In this document: piece after piece, positions 32,156 to 34,027 of the stretch | Position numbering within the stretch: the stretch's first letter is position 1 | Layout of the letters: each line of letters starts with the position of its first letter | Origin: an uncultured Bacteroidaceae bacterium | Lineage (GTDB): Bacteria; Bacteroidota; Bacteroidia; Bacteroidales; Bacteroidaceae | Reading direction: 5' to 3' | Assembly: GCA_904502185.1 (NCBI GenBank) | Contig: CAJGDX010000013.1 | Span: 1 to 34,027, forward strand | DNA: 34,027 nucleotides | Notes under the pieces: generated by a model | What the model was told of the DNA's origin: nothing | Databases searched by the model: none | The model's input: only the letters and a program-made list of their open reading frames with translations | Made by a program: the position numbers and the translations under genes

Positions 32156-33541
32156 ATGTATTTACCTATTATTATTGGAGCAGCTGTTTTTGTAATGGTT
32201 GTGGCTATCATCAATCGTTATCGTCGCTGCCCTTCAGACAAAATTCTGGTAATCTACGGAAGTAAAGGAAAAAGCTCGGCCAAGTGTATTCATGGTGGTG
32301 GTGCATTCGTGTGGCCTGTGATAGAGGATTATGCTTATCTTAGTCTTATTCCTATCTCAATCGACGCAAACCTGACCAATGCCCTCAGCCGTCAGAATAT
32401 CCGTGTCGACGTACCCAGCCGTTTCACCGTAGGTATTTCTACCGACCCCGAATATATGACTGCTGCCGCAGAGCGCCTTTTGGGACTGACACCTGCTCAG
32501 ATTCAGGAACTTGCCCGCGATATTCTCTTCGGTCAGTTGCGTCTGGTAATCGCTACAATGAGCATCGAGGAACTTAACAACGACCGCGACAAATTCCTCG
32601 AAAATATCTCAGCCAATGTCGAGGTGGAACTTAAGAAAATAGGCTTGCGCCTTATTAACGTAAACGTAACCGACATCAAGGACGAGTCGGGATACATCGA
32701 GGCTCTCGGACGCGAGGCTGCGGCACGCGCCATCAACGAAGCAAAGGTAAGAGTTGCCGAGCAGGAGAAGGTCGGTGAAATCGGTAAGGCAGAGGCTCAG
32801 CGCGAGACTCGTATCCGTACCGCCGAAGCCAATGCGCAGGCTGTCAAAGGAGAGAATGAGGCTAAGGTTGAAATCGCAAAATCCGAGGCTTATCGCCGCG
32901 AACGTGAGGCAGAAGCACAGCGTCTTGCAAGTGCAGCCGAAAAGGTTCAGCAGGCTAAGGCACTCGAAGAGGCATACGCAGCCGAGCGTGATGCCGAGCT
33001 TGCACGTGCCGAGCGTGAGCGTAGTACCGAGGTTGCCAATGTTATTGTGCCTCAGGAGATTGAAAAGCAGCGTCTGATTATCGCAGCCGAGGCTGAGGCC
33101 GAGCAGAAACGTGTAAATGCAAAGGGTGAAGCTGATGCTATCTATGCTAAGATGGAGGCTGAGGCGAAGGGTCTTTATGAGATTCTTATGAAGCAGGCTG
33201 CCGGTTACGAAAAGATGGTAGAAGCTGCCGAGGGCGATGCAAATAAGGCATATATGCTGTTGCTGCTTGAGAAACTGCCCGAACTTGTCAAGACTCAGGT
33301 TGAAGCTATCAAGGGTATCAAGATTGATCAGGTTACTGTTTGGGATAATGGCGCAGGTGGTGCCGATGGCAAGGGATCGACAGCCAATTTCCTTTCAGGT
33401 CTTATGAAGAGTGTTCCCCCTCTCCACGAACTTTTCAATATGGCTGGTCTCGACCTCCCCGAATATCTTGGAAAGAAGAAAGACGAGAATGCCACAGTTA
33501 TAATTGAGCAGCCTGTAGAGGAGATTCCTGCCAAGAAATAA
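32156..33541 (+). CDS. Flotillin-like SPFH protein
   Basis: The 461-residue protein has an N-terminal membrane anchor (MYLPIIIGAAVFVMVVAIIN), an SPFH domain (about 25-195; CIHGGGAFVWPVIEDYAYLS, NIRVDVPSRFTVGI, IGLRLINVNVTDIKDESGYI) and a long Ala/Glu-rich coiled coil (about 195-370). The C-terminus has FLSGLMKSVPPLHELFNMAG. The order and length match bacterial flotillin FloT/YqiK. It would oligomerise at the inner membrane and organise microdomains with the NfeD-like partner encoded next to it. A strong terminator starts 43 nt after the stop. Confidence 0.9.
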   Translation: MYLPIIIGAAVFVMVVAIINRYRRCPSDKILVIYGSKGKSSAKCIHGGGAFVWPVIEDYAYLSLIPISIDANLTNALSRQNIRVDVPSRFTVGISTDPEYMTAAAERLLGLTPAQIQELARDILFGQLRLVIATMSIEELNNDRDKFLENISANVEVELKKIGLRLINVNVTDIKDESGYIEALGREAAARAINEAKVRVAEQEKVGEIGKAEAQRETRIRTAEANAQAVKGENEAKVEIAKSEAYRREREAEAQRLASAAEKVQQAKALEEAYAAERDAELARAERERSTEVANVIVPQEIEKQRLIIAAEAEAEQKRVNAKGEADAIYAKMEAEAKGLYEILMKQAAGYEKMVEAAEGDANKAYMLLLLEKLPELVKTQVEAIKGIKIDQVTVWDNGAGGADGKGSTANFLSGLMKSVPPLHELFNMAGLDLPEYLGKKKDENATVIIEQPVEEIPAKK

Positions 33542-33583
33542 TTGGCCTAATTCAAGGAGTCTTAGTATAAGGCTTTTGCATTA

Positions 33584-33635
33584 AATAAAAGTATGACATC
33601 CACTTCGATTACGATGTGGATGTCATACTTTTATT
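33584..33635 (+). terminator. Strong terminator after the flotillin gene
   Basis: AATAAAAGTATGACATCCAC (33584-33603) and its exact complement (33616-33635) make a 20-bp stem. The loop can form a further TCG/CGA pairing with an ATTA tetraloop. A/T-rich flanks on both sides make it potentially bidirectional. Confidence 0.88.
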
Positions 33636-33641
33636 ATATTA

Positions 33642-33937
33642 ATTTATAGGTGTCCGGTAAACGTATTTAATTCTTTAAAAAATTCGACATTTAAACTTGT
33701 ATAAGTCCCCACTCCTTTGTTGATGCAAATTTGAGTGCAATGGTTGGAACTAATTCCCTTTCTGAAGGAGTGCCGAGTTTGCGAGGTTTATCAAACGCGT
33801 CAGCGGTTGAAGACGTAGGAGTTCAAAAGTCTGTTTTACCCTTAATTTTTGGTTGCAATCATTTGGGGTAGTACTATCTGTATCCTTCTTTTGCCGGGCA
33901 AAAGAAGCAAAAGCCCCGGCACACGGGACGCATCATT
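33642..33937. other. Intergenic region without a supportable gene
   Basis: No start-to-stop reading frame with a recognisable product is present. Separate inverted repeats include CACTCCTT (33710-33717) with AAGGAGTG (33765-33772), and CTTCTTTTGC (33885-33894) with an almost complementary partner ending at 33908. A minus-strand stretch open for 48 codons (33787-33644) has no start codon. The region may be a decayed mobile element or a repeated spacer, but nothing here proves it. Confidence 0.5.
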
Positions 33938-34027
33938 GCTATCTGCGAACTTCTGCTGCTCTCGTTTAAAATGTAAGTAAACTTCCATTCACTCGTTTGC
34001 AAGAACTTTCGGCTCTTCCTTTGTTCA
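33938..34027 (+). repeat. Palindrome-centred intergenic repeat, unit C (cut by window edge)
   Basis: CTGCTGCTCTCG leads to the near-palindromic centre GTAAGTAAACTTCC (33973-33986, one mismatched pair), then CATTCACTCGTTTGCAAG. The downstream words CACTCGTTTGCA and CTTTCGGCTC recall units B1 and A. It continues to, and probably past, the end of the window. Confidence 0.55.

Noticed and set aside
33644..33787. Minus-strand open stretch ending in a TAA, reading like a short protein tail
   Set aside because: It has no start codon and stops occur just upstream, so it cannot be called a gene; noted as part of an unexplained spacer.

Overview
The window reads as chromosome of a gut-type Bacteroidales bacterium (Bacteroides/Prevotella-like; I cannot name the genus from sequence alone). 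The grounds are: promoters of the Bacteroidetes form (TTG, about 20 nt, then TAnnTTTG) ahead of many genes, A/T-rich start regions without clear Shine-Dalgarno sites, and families largely confined to this phylum (DUF3256, DUF5723, DUF5063, Bacteroidetes Wzi-like barrels, type IX secretion C-terminal domains). I see no rRNA, tRNA, CRISPR array, integrase or intact insertion sequence.

Layout. 1-400 (-): start of pyruvate phosphate dikinase, cut by the window edge. 636-2981 (+): rlmD and an RluA-type pseudouridine synthase, closed by a strong bidirectional terminator. 3055-3678 (-): a lone coiled-coil protein resembling a phage tail fibre. 3923-5386 (+): a Wzi-type outer-membrane barrel with its own promoter. 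5522-11141 (+): gmd, fcl and a bifunctional manC (GDP-mannose to GDP-L-fucose), then a small secreted protein overlapping a secreted CotH-type kinase. 11294-16131 (+): nupG-type permease, a bifunctional-nuclease-family protein, rsmE, truA, an EamA transporter and a DUF3256 protein, tightly packed with start/stop overlaps. 16311-20229 (+): a DUF308 membrane protein, a large lipoprotein and a DUF5723 protein. 20696-24412 (+): a 1238-residue secreted CotH protein with duplicated discoidin-like domains, a 14-Asp run, dockerin, cohesin-like and type IX sorting domains. 24499-26826 (-): DUF5063 protein, DEDDy exonuclease and rlmI. 27348-33541 (+): ftsK, a LolA-like protein, trxB, an NfeD-like protein and a flotillin.

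How the genes work together. Much of the window is housekeeping: rRNA and tRNA modification, chromosome segregation, redox. A second theme is the cell surface: the Wzi barrel, GDP-fucose supply, two CotH proteins, a predicted surface lipoprotein and a predicted barrel protein. The second CotH protein and the small partner of the first end in type IX-like sorting domains.

The most unusual non-coding signal is a family of intergenic repeats at about 20590-20660 (inverted), 27031-27275 (three units in tandem) and 33938-34027. Their flanks are similar, but each is centred on a different short palindrome that stays self-complementary or nearly so. One unit end appears to supply the -7 promoter box of ftsK. 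This is the best candidate here for something worth describing.
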